DNA of 64,000 nucleotides, from assembly GCA_034509735.1 (NCBI GenBank), contig JACGWO010000001.1, positions 34,041,966 to 34,105,965 of the forward strand. Direction: 5' to 3'. The notes beneath the pieces are model-generated. The model ran no database searches and was not told the origin of the DNA. It saw only the letters and a list, made by a program, of their open reading frames with translations. Source of the DNA: Sesamum alatum (taxonomy: Eukaryota; Streptophyta; Magnoliopsida; Lamiales; Pedaliaceae). This document shows positions 20,983 through 33,499 of this stretch, piece by piece; position 1 is the stretch's first letter; each line of letters opens with the position of its first letter. A program made the position numbers and the translations under genes.

Positions 20983-23203
20983 TGTTAGAATAGGTGACCA
21001 GAAAGCTAATTTGGTCTTGATGTAATCTATTTCTGACAATGTCATTGTAATTGTAATATTCTTATATGAATAAAGTGAGTATTCATGTTTGGCAGTTCCA
21101 TTTGTTGTGCTCGCTATTTATGTTTATTCCATTAACATCACAACAAAGCCCACAGGCCAAACGAACAACCCATGTAGTTGGGCTGCGCATTGGATGGAGC
21201 TATGAAACTAACTTCTAAGGGTTAGGTCTGAAACGTTCCAAGTTGAGGACCTTGAGACAGGGCATCGAGAGTCCTATACAGACTTGCACTAAGGATTGCA
21301 TTCATTAGATGAGTGTTGTGTTTCATCGGCGACAGACGCTGGACGTCTATGCAATATTAGTGGGTTAGTTGACAAGGATGTCAACTGACTGAACTGACTC
21401 GCAGGAATTGTCATATGGAAACTTGGAGGCTTGGTCGGTATGACTGGCATTTCCGGCTCCGATAGTACGAGATTAGTCCTGGAACTTGAGGAATCATGGC
21501 AGTCACATGCATATGATGGTTGTATCTAGCATCTGGCAAGAGATGTCAATATCTGGGATACGTTCATCATAAGCCTTATACAGTGCAGTAGGAATATGTA
21601 TTGAGGACGGTGGATTCCAAGATAGGATCCGTTACCTGTCAGTATATGACAGTCGAGTCTCCTATGCGCTCTGAGAAAGTTTAAACTCTTATAAGTCTGT
21701 GGCCACTGCGATTGGTCGAGCAGGGAATGGTTTCCTACGTCGATCGATAAAGTAAACGTGTCTCGAGTTACTGAGCATAGTTGTCTAGTCCAGGATGGGA
21801 ACCGACGTCCAATTCCATCCTCTAGACTTAGACCGGGAGACGGATGATGGAAGGACCGTACTCGTATGGAACTCGGGAGCCTAAATGTTCACACCAACAT
21901 TCACCTAGTCTCTAGTGCCATGGACCGTTGCTAGACGGCCACCCATGGTGACGGGCGTTTTTCTTATTAATGGTTAATCGAAAAACAATTAATTAAATTG
22001 GATTTAATTGATCAATTGTGTTGGAAACAAGCCCAAGTCTAGCTGAGGGTGAACCTAATGAGTCACACACAAATCACTTTGGATTTGGCAGAGTTAATTT
22101 GGAATTAATTCTAGAAGAAGCGAATAAATTTAATCGGATTAAATTTATTCAAGAGAGAAAATAAAATGATTGGATCATTTATTGAGAAATCCATTTGATG
22201 GATGGTCCAAGAATTAATTAATTGGATTAGTTAATTTTTTGGACTAAGGACCTTTAAATTAATTGGATTAATTTATTGGGTTTGGGCTAGAATAGTTGAT
22301 TGGATCAATTATTCTTTAATTTGGACTTATGTTTATTTAATTGGATTAAATAAATAATTGGGATTCAATCGGATTGAAATTAATTAGATTAATTAATGCC
22401 CAATGGATACATGTTTGGACTTTATTTAATTTGATTAAATACAAGTCCAAAAACATAAAGGTCCAAGTCCATTTTTTCATGCAAGTTGAAGCTAGTTAAG
22501 GAGGAGTTTCAACTCTTCCATATATGTACATGATGAGCACGAAAATTTGCTGATTTGTGGGTGGTTTTCTCTTGCTATCATGTGTAGTGGATGTGCTAGA
22601 AGTGTGTGTATGTGGAAGTTGCCTTGGAGCTTACTTATGTAGGTGGTTTTTTGAGCACTACATTCTACATACACAAAACTACTTTGCTAGACACTATTCA
22701 CTTAACTTGCTTCATTTTTGCTAGAGTTTTTTAGGCCAAATACTCTCTTTTAGTGTTCATACTTCTTAGAGAAGATTGAACAAAGACAATCCAAGGTACA
22801 CTAATCGATAGTGCTTTCTTTGGAATTGTTTCGTCTTCTTTGTTTCTAATTTCTATCTAGCAATAGAGTAGAAATAAATCCATAGTGTGGTGTGGAACGC
22901 ATTAGAGGAGTTCTACGTTGAGCTCTCAAGTTGACGAATGAAGAAGGAAAAGAAAGGAACAACGCACGAACCCGTTCTACATAAACGAACAAAGGTTGGT
23001 TTCCTTTTACATTTTTGTGTAACTTTCTTCTTCTCCTTTTAAGCCACATGTCCAGCATGTTTTATCTTGTTGTTTATGCTTTGACAAACACCAAACGCCC
23101 GGGAACTTCAAAGGGAACACCCCTTTGAATCCGGTTTAAATTATGTCTTAAATTTACGTTTTTACGCTTCCGTTGCGTTCCCGGGCCGTACTCGATTCTT
23201 TCA
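20983..23203 (+). mobile_element. RE-4, solo type-D LTR with perfect TSD
   Basis: 2221 bp from TGTTAGAATAGG to gattctttca, flanked by tcagg (20978-20982 and 23204-23208). The empty site reads ...catcagg-tatctaagg, which matches uninterrupted sequence of RE-5 near 31358-31375 (ctcaggtatctaag). There is no internal sequence, so it is a solo LTR formed by LTR-LTR recombination. It carries the conserved U3 block at 21913-21955 and the most elaborate hairpin array of the window. Confidence 0.95.
22092..22440 (+). repeat. Hairpin array in type-D LTR
   Basis: At least ten successive short inverted repeats with three-base loops: 22122-22150 (13-bp arms, loop CGG), AAATGAT/ATCATTT (TGG), TAAATTAAT/ATTAATTTA (TGG, about 22253-22273), 22332-22354 (10-bp arms TTTATTTAAT/ATTAAATAAA, TGG), TTCAAT/ATTGAA (CGG, about 22366-22380), TTAAT/ATTAA (TAG) and TATTTAAT/ATTAAATA (TTG). 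Stem sequences differ from those of type A and B LTRs, but the architecture is the same. Confidence 0.8.
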
Positions 23204-23208
23204 TCAGG

Positions 23209-23809
23209 TATCTAAGGTATTCTGGTCATCGCTAGGAGGACTGGAATATAGTCAGTGGGAAATAACATGATATTTGCATTATTTTGCACTAGACCTGAAC
23301 AAACCGGACATCGAGTCTAGCCTATCTTCCTACTAGTCCCTTGACGTATGCAGGACCACCCAACATACACAAGAACTTTGTAGGGTACAGGCTTTCCAAA
23401 CCATATCCAATATGGTAACTAGATCATGACTTTAAGAAAGTGCATGTTTCTCAACCTGGAAACTTTCAACTCCATGTCTAGATGGGCTAAGGTAACTTCA
23501 GTGAAATACCGAGCAAACCAAGTCCAATAGGGTCTGTTTTCTCCTCTATCAGAGACCATTCAACCATGGTCGTTTCAAGAAGAATTTCACTAATTGAGAA
23601 TTCCATTCTCATTCGGATATTCGAGAACTCCCACTGAATATACGTCCTTTTGATCTAATCAAAAGGTAACCAATTTGATTCACCAAATACCCCGAACCTA
23701 CCAAAGGTTCTTAGACTCGTGAATCCTCTTTTAGTCTTGTGTATTCAACAACCTGACAGATATGCTTTTTTGGATCCAATCCAATAGGCTATTGGCACTC
23801 CCACTAAAT
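23209..23809 (-). pseudogene. pol: RE-1 pol, middle part (integrase region), decayed
   Basis: On the minus strand the stretch around 23330-23420 aligns with the integrase C-terminal segment found in RE-3 (GKPASYNYLKVWG and AYVKRLVGDKL), with stops and frameshifts. Sequence nearer 23450-23800 corresponds to the integrase core and is barely readable. It is bounded on the left by the RE-4 TSD and on the right by the RE-5 target site acaca (23810-23814). Confidence 0.7.
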
Positions 23810-23814
23810 ACACA

Positions 23815-25267
23815 TGAAAGAATCGGGTACGGCCCGGGAACGCAATAGAAGTGTAAAAAATGTGAATTTAAAGGCGTAATTTAAAACGGGTTAAAACGGG
23901 TGTTCCCTTTGAAGTTCCCAGGCGTTCGGTGTTTGTCAAAGCATAAATAAAAGAGGAGAAGATGCGAGACATGTGGCTAAAGGAAGTAAACAAAATATAT
24001 ATAATATAAATGGAAACCAACCTTTTTGTTTACTAACGTGAAACCGGTACAAGCTTTTGTTCCCTTTCCGTTTCTCCTTCCGTTCACTTGAGGATCCAAA
24101 TTAACTTCCTCTAATTTGTCCACACCACACTGTGGAATGTATATCACTAATCTATTGCTAGATAGAAGTAGAGAAAAGAAGAAGAAACACTTCCAAAACA
24201 ACACTATTGTTTAGTGCCTTTTGGAATGTTTTTAGTTCAAACCTTTCTAAAGGTATGAACACAAAAAGGAGAGTTTTTCAGAGAGTTTTGGAGAGTTTTT
24301 TGATGGAAAAAATCGTGCAAGACATGCCATACAAGTTATGTGAATTGTTTTGTGTATGTAAAGTTGTTGAATTCAAAATTCAACTTCTATAGTTAACTTC
24401 CAAAGCAACCTACATACACACACCACTATCTACATAACCATGCACCATTTTAGCAAAAAAAACCACCCACCAAACCATATAAAGGCTGGTCACATGTGCC
24501 TCACATGTGGAAGATTTGAATTCTTCCTTCACTTGCTATAAATTGAATTTTTCCATAGGCTAGGACTACTAGTCTTGGACTTTTATTTACTCTAATTAAA
24601 TTAATTCCAAAGAAAGTCCATTGGGCATTAATTAACCCAATTAATCTCAATCCAATTGAAGCCCATAAGTTTATTTGATCAATTAAATAAACATAAGTTC
24701 AAACTCTAATTAATTGATCCAATCAATTAATTAATCCAAACCCGATAAATTAATCCAATTAATTTAAAGGTTCTAAGTCCAAAAATTAACTAATCCAATT
24801 AATTAATTCTTGGACCATCCATCAAAATGGATCTCCTAATAAATGATCCGATCATTTATTTTTCTCCTTGAATTAATTTAATCCAATTAAATTAATAACA
24901 CTTCTTCTAGAATTAATTCCAAATTAATTCTACTAATTCCATAATGATTTGTGTGTGACTCTTTAGGTTCACCCTCAGCTAGACTTTGGCTGTCCAACAC
25001 AATTGATCTATTAAATCCAATTTGCTCAATAACTCGAGACATGTTTGCTCTATTGATCGACGTAGGAAACCATTCACTACTCGACCAATTATTGTGGCCA
25101 CAGACTTAAAGAGCTTAAACCATCTCAGAGCGCATAGGAGACTCGACTGTCTTATTCTGACAGGTGACGGATCCTATCTTGGAATCCACCGTCCTCAATA
25201 CATATTCCGACTGCACCGGATAAGGCTTATAATGAACGTATCCCAGATACTGATATCTCTTGCCAGA
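23815..25267 (-). repeat. RE-5 3' LTR, distal part
   Basis: About 1.45 kb, closely similar to the RE-5 5' LTR (35392 onward). It ends at 'ccaga', where the type-B LTR of RE-6 begins. About 600 bp of LTR between this and 30111 is missing. Confidence 0.88.
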
Positions 25268-27279
25268 TGCTAGAATAGGTGACCAGAAAGCCAATATGTT
25301 TGGCAATTTGTAACCTATCCGACAACTTGATGTGAATGTAATATTATTATGTGATGAATAATTACTGATAGGAATAGGAGACTCGAGTGTTCGTCACCAA
25401 TGGTACCTTCTTTGTTGCGCTCATCTTACATTTGTTAAAACGGTGTTTAACTTATATCGCAACAAAGCCCACAGACCATGGATAACAACTCATGCAGTTG
25501 GGCCACGCATTGGATGGTGGTCATGAAACCAACTGATTAAGAGTTGGGTTTGAAACGTTCCAAGTCGAGGACCCCGAGACAGGGCATCGAGAGTCCTATT
25601 GAGACTTGCATCATAAGTCGTGTTCATTGGATGAGTGCCGTGTTTCATCGGCGACAGGCGTGGGACGCCTACACGATCTTGATGGGTTGGTCGACTGGGG
25701 TTGAGCCGACTGGACTGACTGACGGGGATCATCATATGGAAGCCTTGGAGGCTTGGTCGGTATGATTGGATTTCCCCGATTCCGATAGTACGGGAGTAAT
25801 CCTCAGACTTGAGGAATCATGGCAGTCATGTGCACAGGACGGCTGTATCTTGGATCTGGCGAGAGGAGATCATTCTGTAAGATGATCATTATAAGCCTTG
25901 TCCAGTGCAGTCGGAATGTGTAGCGAGGACAGTGGATTCCAAGAAGAGGATCCGTCCCCTGCCAGTATGTGACAGAGGTATCTCCTATGCACTTGGAGAC
26001 ACGTTCATGCTGTTTAAAGCTGTGGCAACAGTTGTTGGTCGAACAGGGAATGGTTCCCTGTGTCGACACAATGAAGCATACGTGGTCTCGAGTATTAAGC
26101 ATAGATGCCTAGTCAAGGATGGGAATCGACGCCCAATTCCATACCCTAGACTAAGGCCGGGAGACGGTAGACGGAAGGATCGTACCCGTACGGAATCGGC
26201 GCCTAAATGTTCACGCCTATTCACCTAGTCTCTAGTGCCATGGACCGTTGCTAGACGGCCACCCATGGTAACGGGCCCTTGTGGGACACGGGCCCAAGTC
26301 TAGCTGAGGGTGAACCTAAAGGGTCACACACAAATCACCGAGGAGGTTGAGAGATCGACTTGGAGTCAATCTCGAAGGATAAAATAAGTAATTAGATTAC
26401 TTAACGGAAAGTCCATTGGATGGACCGGCCGATATTGTATCGGGCTTCCGTTTAATCGGTAAATTGGATTTTCGATTAAATATGGAAAGTTGAGACGTTG
26501 AGACGTTAGATCTTTTAATTGGATTAAAAGATCAACGGGAATAATTTAAATGGACATTAAATTGGATTTAATGTTGGATTCGTCGTAATTGGATTACGAT
26601 AAAAACCCGGTCCGTTAAATTATACCCGAGAGGAGAAATAATTCCTATTTTGGAATAGGAAGAAGTTGGACTTCTTCCCTTAATTAAACATGGCCGACAT
26701 GCTCCCTTGGAGGAAGCAAAATCAGCCATGTTTCATGCTAGGTGGTATGTTGACTTATCTCTTTTGGAAAGAGACAAATCAACTCCAATCAAGCTCTTCC
26801 CTTTCGGTATGATTTGATCATACCATAAATTTTGGTAGGCTTGATTGAAGAATTGATGGTGATTGATTGGAATGAATCTAGACATCCCTGGATGAACCTA
26901 GACACATTCCAATAATCACATTAATTATGTATATATATGAGAATATACAACACCAAGCATAAGTGATTTATTATTCATCTTTTTCTAGGAAAAAGAGAAG
27001 ACAAAAATCCTCTCCTCTCTCTCAATTTTCGTGCTCTCTCCCTCTCTTACACTTGTGTTCTTCACTTGATTTTGAATCAAGAAGAAGAACAACGTAAGTT
27101 TAAGAGAACACTAATTCATAGTGTTCTTCTCTTAAACCGATTCCTTCCTAAACCCGTTCTTTTCTAGCAAGAAGAACGTGTGTTTCTTCCGGTGTGGTGT
27201 GGATCACCTTTGCAGAATCCATACGTTTGGATTTCGTGAGCATTCCGGAGAAGGAACAACGCAAGTAGCCGGGAGCATA
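25268..27279 (+). repeat. RE-6 type-B LTR, 3' end missing
   Basis: Contains the conserved U3 block (26233-26275), the hairpin array (about 26385-26670) and the R-region CT stretch. It is truncated about 130 bp before the expected LTR end. Confidence 0.85.
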
Positions 27280-27280
27280 T

Positions 27281-27901
27281 GATATGTTGAGTATCCCCTA
27301 CGTCTTAACCCTAGGCAAACATATGATATGTTTACTCGGTGCATAGGAACCGATGTTGAGAGTGCTTCTAGCATGGCTCAACACAAATTGGTAATGCTCT
27401 GAGGGGATGAAGACAGCAATCAAGAACGATCCTTAGTACCTGAATAATGACTAAAGATGTGTTCATGATGCACCGTCTGTTGAGAGTTGTTTTGGAAGGC
27501 TAAAGCGATACTAGCTTCCAGAGCATAAGTGAAAACCAATTAGTCTCAAAGGTATGCACAGTCAGGCCCAATGACGAGTGCATCGGATAGTGGTCACTGA
27601 TGAAGACCGCGTCCATAGGATGGACGTGGCGCCTAGCACGACCAAGCCACGTTCGCCTATATGGCAGGCAACTTGACTATGGGAGTATTGGCACGAGATC
27701 TCATCACAAGATCCATGAAAATATTCTTAGACAACCACCATCTCTAAGAGGTAATGGTGGATAGAGGTAAGACGGTTAGACCGTATTGCTTCACAAGGAA
27801 ATATAAGCGGACTCACAATACCTTAGTCGGTATCGTAGATTACTCATACTCAGAGGATTCTGAACAAAGTGGGTAATTGACTTATTGGTCAAGTGGGAGA
27901 T
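27281..27901 (+). pseudogene. pol: RE-6 RNase H remnant and polypurine tract
   Basis: Starts with a sequence equivalent to the RMLDIPYA segment of RE-8 pol (46578 onward) and runs through decayed RNase H: the 'aaggctaaagcgatactagcttcc' segment corresponds to the EGYSDASF region. It ends in AAGTGGGAGAT just before the LTR. Stops and indels prevent any frame longer than about 60 codons. Gag, protease, integrase and RT are absent. Confidence 0.75.
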
Positions 27902-29100
27902 TGTTAGAATAGGTGACCAGAAAGTCAATGGTATTGGCTGTTCTAAGAACCATTCGTCAATCTGTGAACAAGTAATATTATGTTAATGAATGTAGTAAGG
28001 ATTCATAGGCATGAGTTTGTTGTACTTACTGCTTGCATCGTTACGATGTCACAACAAACGCCCACAGACTGAAATAACGTTTCGGGAAATTGGAACTACG
28101 CTTGGAGGTAGGTTCATGAAATCAATTTCGCCGAATCAGTCTGGAAATACTCCAAGTCAAAGGAATCTCGAGACAGGGCATCGAGAATCCATTTGAGACT
28201 TGCACTAAGCATCTGCTGTCGTGTTTCATCGACGGGTGACGAGGATCGTCTAAGCAGTGTTAGTGGGTCGGCCTGCTGGGGAGCGGCCGACTGAGGTGAC
28301 TCGCGGGAATCGTCATATAGAAGCTACTCGGGCTTGGTCGGTATGACTCGTATTCCCGGTTCCGATAGTACGGGATTAGTCCTCGGACTTGAGGATCACG
28401 GCAGTCCCCTACATACGAAGGTTGTATCTTGGATCTGGTGAAATTTGATCGATTATATCACATGGTCATCATAAGCCTCGTCCAGTGCAGTCGGAGTATA
28501 TAAGAACGGTGAATTCCAAGATAGGATCTGTCCCCTGTCAAAGGATATGACAGCAAGATCTCCTATGCGCTCGGAGATGGTTTAGACTCACAAAGTCTAT
28601 GGCCATAGCACTTGATGTAGTGGGAAAGGATTTCCTACGTCGAGTTAAACCTATCTCGAGCATTATGCATAGTTGCCTAGTCAACGATGGGAACCAACCC
28701 CTAGACTAAAGGCCGGGAGACAGGCGACAATAGGATCGCACCTGCGTATAACTCGGAGCCTAAATGTTCACACCATAAATTCACCTAGTCTCTAGTGCCA
28801 TGGACCGTTGCTAGATGGCCACCCATGGTAACGGACTACTTTGGTTATGAAATAACAAAAAGTAGGTCCAAGTCTAGCTGAAAGGTGAACCTAAAGAGTC
28901 ACACCCGCTACACCAAATGAAAGGGAATTAATTTGGAATTAATTCCGGGAGAAGGATTAATTTAATGGAATTAAATTATACTTCTTGGAGATTCAAGCCT
29001 CGATGAATTATTTGGAATAATCGGGCTTGAGTTCATAAATTAGATTTATGAATTTTATAAAGCATGGGCTTTCCTTTTAATTAGATTAAAAGGGTGAATT

Positions 29101-29368
29101 AATTAGTGGGCTTGGTATATTAAATAGGATTTAATATAAAGTCCATGGGACTATTTAATTTAGAATTAAATAATCCCGTTCTATGAAATTAATTAATGGG
29201 CTTGGTATATTAAATAGGATTTAATATAAAGTCCATGGGACTATTTAATTTACAATTAAATAAGTCCTTTCCATTAATTAATTAATGGGCTTAGTATATT
29301 AAATATGATTTAATATAAAGTCCATGGGAATATTTAATTTAGAATTAAATAGGCCCATTCCATAAAGT
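29101..29368 (+). repeat. Three tandem ~90-bp repeats in the type-E LTR
   Basis: Units start at 29101, 29191 and 29280 with aattaRtgggctt. Each contains two inverted repeats: 'atattaaat-agg-atttaatat' and 'tatttaatt-tag-aattaaata'. The units differ from each other by only a few bases. They are part of, and have expanded, the hairpin array seen in all LTR types. Confidence 0.92.
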
Positions 29369-29535
29369 CCATCAAAATGGATGGACAAGATTTGATCTAG
29401 AGAATGATGAGATGAAGGGCCATGATTAATTTGACTTAATCAAAGCCTAATTTGACTAGGATTTGACTAGGTCAAAATCCTAGTCAAAGTGTGTCTCTTT
29501 GGAAGAGTTTGAGAAGGAATAGGAATTCCATCTTC

Positions 29536-29543
29536 TATAAATA
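29536..29543 (+). promoter_or_regulatory. TATA box in type-E LTR
   Basis: TATAAATA followed by a CT-rich stretch (about 29570-29640). Confidence 0.6.
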
Positions 29544-30110
29544 CTCAAAAAACACACACTCACACCTACTATTCTCTACAATTCTCATCTCTCATCTCTC
29601 TCAATATTTTCGTCCATCCTCTTCTTTTCTCTCCAAGAATTATACTTTGTTCTTCTTGATTTTATTCAAGTTAAGAACATAAGAGACATTGATTGCGTTA
29701 ATTCATAGCGTGTATCGATGTCTCTTCTCCCCAAAATAATTTCTTGCTAGCACAAGGGTTGTTTGCTTTCTGGTGGAGCGAGTGAGATGATTTAGAGGGT
29801 CTCTTCCTTGAGATCTTGGTGCAAAATCGGGAACAATGCACGTAGCCGAAATGAAGATAAAACTACAACCGGGTAAGTTCTTTAATTTTATTTTTTTTCG
29901 ATTTCAATTCTATGGCCTCCATGTTGTGTTTTATTGAACATGAGATACACCGGATGTCCGGGAGAATCAAGGGCACACCCCTTGATTCATTTATGTATAT
30001 TATGCATGATTTAAATTCCATTTAATTATGCTTTGTAATTTTTATTACGCACTATTTCGCGCTTCCGCTATACGCGCTCATCTCCGGGGCCGATCCACAT
30101 ATTTCTTTCA

Positions 30111-30279
30111 TTGTTGTGACGTTAAAACGCTATTTAACGTAATCATTAAGCACAACGAACACATAGTGCCACGGATGAATACTTACTATATTCATCAAGT
30201 CAATATTACTTTAATAAAGATTGCTACATAGTACCCAAAACCGCCAATCCAATTGGCTTTCTGGTCACCTATTCTAACA
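30111..30279 (-). repeat. RE-5 3' LTR, 5'-terminal part
   Basis: The last 169 bp on this strand, ending at the LTR terminus tattctaaca (30270-30279). It matches 49830-50000 of the 5' LTR almost base for base. It is followed by the polypurine tract on the minus strand. Confidence 0.9.
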
Positions 30280-32640
30280 ATCTCCCACTTGGCCTAAAGC
30301 CAATCACCCATGTCGCTCAGACTTATCTGAGCATGAGTAATATGCGATATTCGGCTCGGTCTCACAGGTCTACCTTATTTCTACCAAGATGATGCGTTCC
30401 AACCACACCTCTTCTTACCATGCTCCAAACAGATGGTACTGTCTAAGAATTTTGTTGGATTTGTGATGAGATATCGGTCCTTTAGCTTGTGCTACAGCCA
30501 TGTTGTTATCCTCCAAGGTAACTACTGGCTTTCCCGTGCTAGGCACCACACCCAACCATTAGATGTGGTTTTTTCATCCAAACCACTTTACAGAGCAACT
30601 TCTAAAGTCGCCACACATTCAACCCTCATGGTCCGTCGTGGTATCCCGTTTGAAACCTTTTCAATCCACCACCTTACCATTAAGCCTGAATATATGTTAA
30701 TACTGAGACTCGATATTATTCACATGATCCTAAAAGCTAGTATCGCTATAAACCTTCCAGAATCAACTCTCCATTGAACGTGCATAAAGAACACTTCTTT
30801 AATCCTTATTCAGGTATTAACGAATGTTCTCAACAACAGTCTACTGCCTCTTTGGTACTCACCCGATTTTCGTCGTTATGCCCAAAGCATGCACAACATC
30901 AAGTCCAATGCACCAAACAGCATATTCATGCTGCCTACTACAGACGTAAGGGATGTCAAACATCTAAGCTTCCTCATCAGTCAACCTTGACTGAGTCTTG
31001 GATAACATATCCTTATATATAGGAATCCAATTCCTTTCATGGAGAATTGCGTGAACAACATTCGTGTTTCAATGTTTTCTAACATCTTAAATTCATTCCA
31101 AATGAATAAGACGTTACACACTGTAAACACTAGGAACATAACCAAACTCCCACTGACCCTCAAGCTCGTTACTGATCGAGTCATACCCCGTATGAACTCA
31201 TCAAAATGAATATTCCAGTTACATGGAGTTTCAAACCTAGTTTGAATTCCATGTCGAATCATACGGCTCCAAACCATTGATTTGATCCAATGTCCAACAT
31301 TGCTTCTCCTTATGTCTTTTGGATTATAATCCAATTGACCGGACTAACCTAAAAACCTGTACTTCTCAGGTATCTAAGATATTCTGGTCATCCTTAGGAG
31401 AACTGGAATATAGTCAGTGAGCAAACATGATTTCAAATGATGTTTGCAATATCGTACTGAGGTGTCGCTTTACTTGATTCCTCAAGGAGCTACTCCTCAC
31501 AACAGTTATCCTCTGAAAACCAATTTCCCTAAGGACAACACATGAACCTGTGCAAACCTAGTTTGCCTCCCACTAGTCCCTTGAGGTATGCAAGACCATC
31601 CTACATACTCAACTACTTTATAGGATACAGGCTTGCCATGTCATATCCAATATGGCGTCTTGGCCACGATCTTTAGAATGTGCCATGGTTTACAACTTGG
31701 CTACTGTCTTAAGAACACGCCCAGATGGGCCAAGGTAGTTCAGTGAAAACACCGACCGAACCATGTCCAACAAGGTTCGATTCCTCCTTTATCAGAGACG
31801 CTGTTCAATTGTGGCGTTCCAGGAAGAATTCCACTGAGTGAGAATTCCATTCCCATTTAGATACATCCAGAGCTCCCACTAAATACACATCACTCGATCT
31901 AATCGAATGTTAATTTTTCAACCAGTTTGGTTCCCACTTCAAATCTAATTCCCTGAACCTTCCAAAGGCCCTTAGACTTGTGAGCCCTCTACTAGTCTTG
32001 TGTATTAAGTGACCCACAAATGTCTGACTGGATCCAATCCAACAGACCACTAGCAAGCATACTTTGTCCTACAAAGAGCTTCTTGGAGATCTTCCTGCTC
32101 AGGAAGGACCTGCAAGCTAGCAGGCTCAAATTGTCTATTTCTAGAATCCTTGAATCTACTAACCTCCTTATCCTATCTAGAGGAATGTGACCTAGCTTTG
32201 CATGCCAAATCTGTGAGTTTATTTTGATTATCCAATTTATCATTTGTTTTGAGTAGTCATAATCTAATTATGGGATAATATTGAAACAATTATGCAAACA
32301 ACCTAGCAGACAAGAATAACCATCCTTTGTCAAATAAATGAAACTTTCATTGATCAAAAACATGTAATCCTTACTATCGAACAATAGAAAAACATAATTT
32401 GATCATGCTAGGTTACATAATTTTGACCTATCAACTCTATCCTAACATGATCACTGGCTAAGCTTAATTGATCCCATAGCTTTTGCAGCAATAGCCTAGC
32501 CATTGCACAGTTTTAGAACCATCTCCGTCTTTGCCTTCTACTCCTTCCCATATCCTGCAAACCATTTTCAGATATGAGCTCTACAGCTGGTATCCAATAC
32601 CCAAGAAGTAGAATAGTAATCATGTGAAAGCTCAAATCAA
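30280..32640 (-). pseudogene. pol: RE-5 pol remnant with RT deletion
   Basis: Reading 3' to 5' from the polypurine tract (RC of atctcccacttgg): RNase H (30300-30980, many stops); a late-RT piece (30981-31334) with NWNIHFDEFIRG and VSGS, and the YVDD position reading TVCN; then directly the EAM-DIDS-like linker (about 31290), meaning some 130 residues of RT N-terminal half are missing; then integrase C-terminal sequence (about 31500-31640); and the integrase zinc domain at 31992-32243 (WHAKLGHIPLDRIRRLV, FVGQSMLASGLLDWIQSDICG). The protease active site near 32590 reads DTS instead of DTG. The element could not replicate alone. Confidence 0.85.
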
Positions 32641-33499
32641 ATGTACCTTGGTTGGAGAGGAGTGTAGGACACTCCCTCTTCCAATGCCCCTTTTCACGAC
32701 AATATATACAAACATCTTTTGCAATCCATGATTGCAGAACCGCCTTCCTCTTTCCTTTGATCATGCTCAACATGGCAACAGGAGCGCTCTGTGCACTTGC
32801 AGCGGCTGATTCTGTCTTACTCTTCTTCCTCCTCCAGCGTCCAGCCCCTTTGCCTTTCGCTTTTGAGGTGAAGCCTCCCCCACCAATACTGACGGCGCAG
32901 ACTTTTCAATCGTTGTATCATATTGGACCAACATGTTTATCAACTCATGAAGGTCCTTTTCAAGCCTATTCATGTTATAGTTAACGATAAACGGGTCAAA
33001 GGAGGGAGGAAGAGACTAAAGGATCATGTCGATGTACGTTTCTTTTCCAAGATCAGCTCGAAGTTCTTTGAGCTTCTCCACTAGGGATAGCATCATCACT
33101 CCATGCTGGTGTACAGACGACCCTTCTGTCATCTTAGCTCCGAAAAATGCCTTCGTCACAGCATATCTAATATGCCAGTCTGGTACCGCATAAACGTCTT
33201 TCATGCGGAGCATTATCAAGCTGACATCATCCAGCCGATCATACTGTTTCTGGATCTCATTAGTCATGGATTCCAGTATGATGTTGCGGACCTTGCGGTT
33301 ATCCTCTTTGCCAGTCATTGAACGTCAAACGCTCTTCTGACGAGGACCTCTCCGGCAAGACCCGAGGAAGAGGTTTATCCAGAACGTAAGCCTAGTTTTC
33401 AAAATCTAGGGCAATCCTCGGATTTTGCAGCCAATCGTTATAGTTTGTTTAGTCAAATTTATTAGTCTCAAGAATTACAACGGATGGATTCTTAGACAT
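32641..33499 (-). pseudogene. gag: RE-5 gag remnant
   Basis: The ATG is at 33497-33499 (MSKNPS), with an in-frame TAA at codon 17 (33449-33451). A frameshift near 33305 follows, where the sequence equivalent to LTFEKWHEDN has one extra base. The capsid region is otherwise recognisable: NRKVRNIILESMTNEIQKQY, DVYAVPDWHIRYAVTKAFFG, LVEKLKELRADLGKETY and ELINMLVQY, followed by a basic linker and a CCHC zinc knuckle, CIYCREKGHWKREC (about 32660-32712), that binds element RNA. Same order as in RE-8 and RE-10. Confidence 0.9.

Larger units (their letters stand above)
25268..30110 (+). mobile_element. RE-6, composite of a type-B LTR fused to the 3' end of a type-E element
   Basis: Left half: type-B LTR from its 5' terminus (tgctagaatagg, one base changed) to 27279 ('gggagcata'). 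Right half: RNase H sequence and a complete type-E LTR. The fusion falls inside the type-B LTR without any LTR terminus. No matching TSD exists (ccaga left, ttgtt right), and about 600 bp of the target LTR is gone. This may be a deletion between two neighbouring insertions, or a recombinant element made by template switching; the sequence alone cannot decide. Confidence 0.72.
27902..30110 (+). repeat. RE-6 type-E 3' LTR
   Basis: 2209 bp, TGTTAGAATAGG to atttctttca. It holds the U3 block (28793-28835), three tandem 90-bp repeats (29101-29368), a TATA box (29536-29543) and CT-rich sequence downstream. There is no primer-binding site after it: minus-strand RE-5 LTR sequence follows directly, so this is a true right boundary. 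Confidence 0.9.

Noticed and set aside
29101..29368. Regular repeats considered as a CRISPR array
   Set aside because: Units are directly adjacent 90-bp tandem copies without unique spacers, inside a plant LTR.
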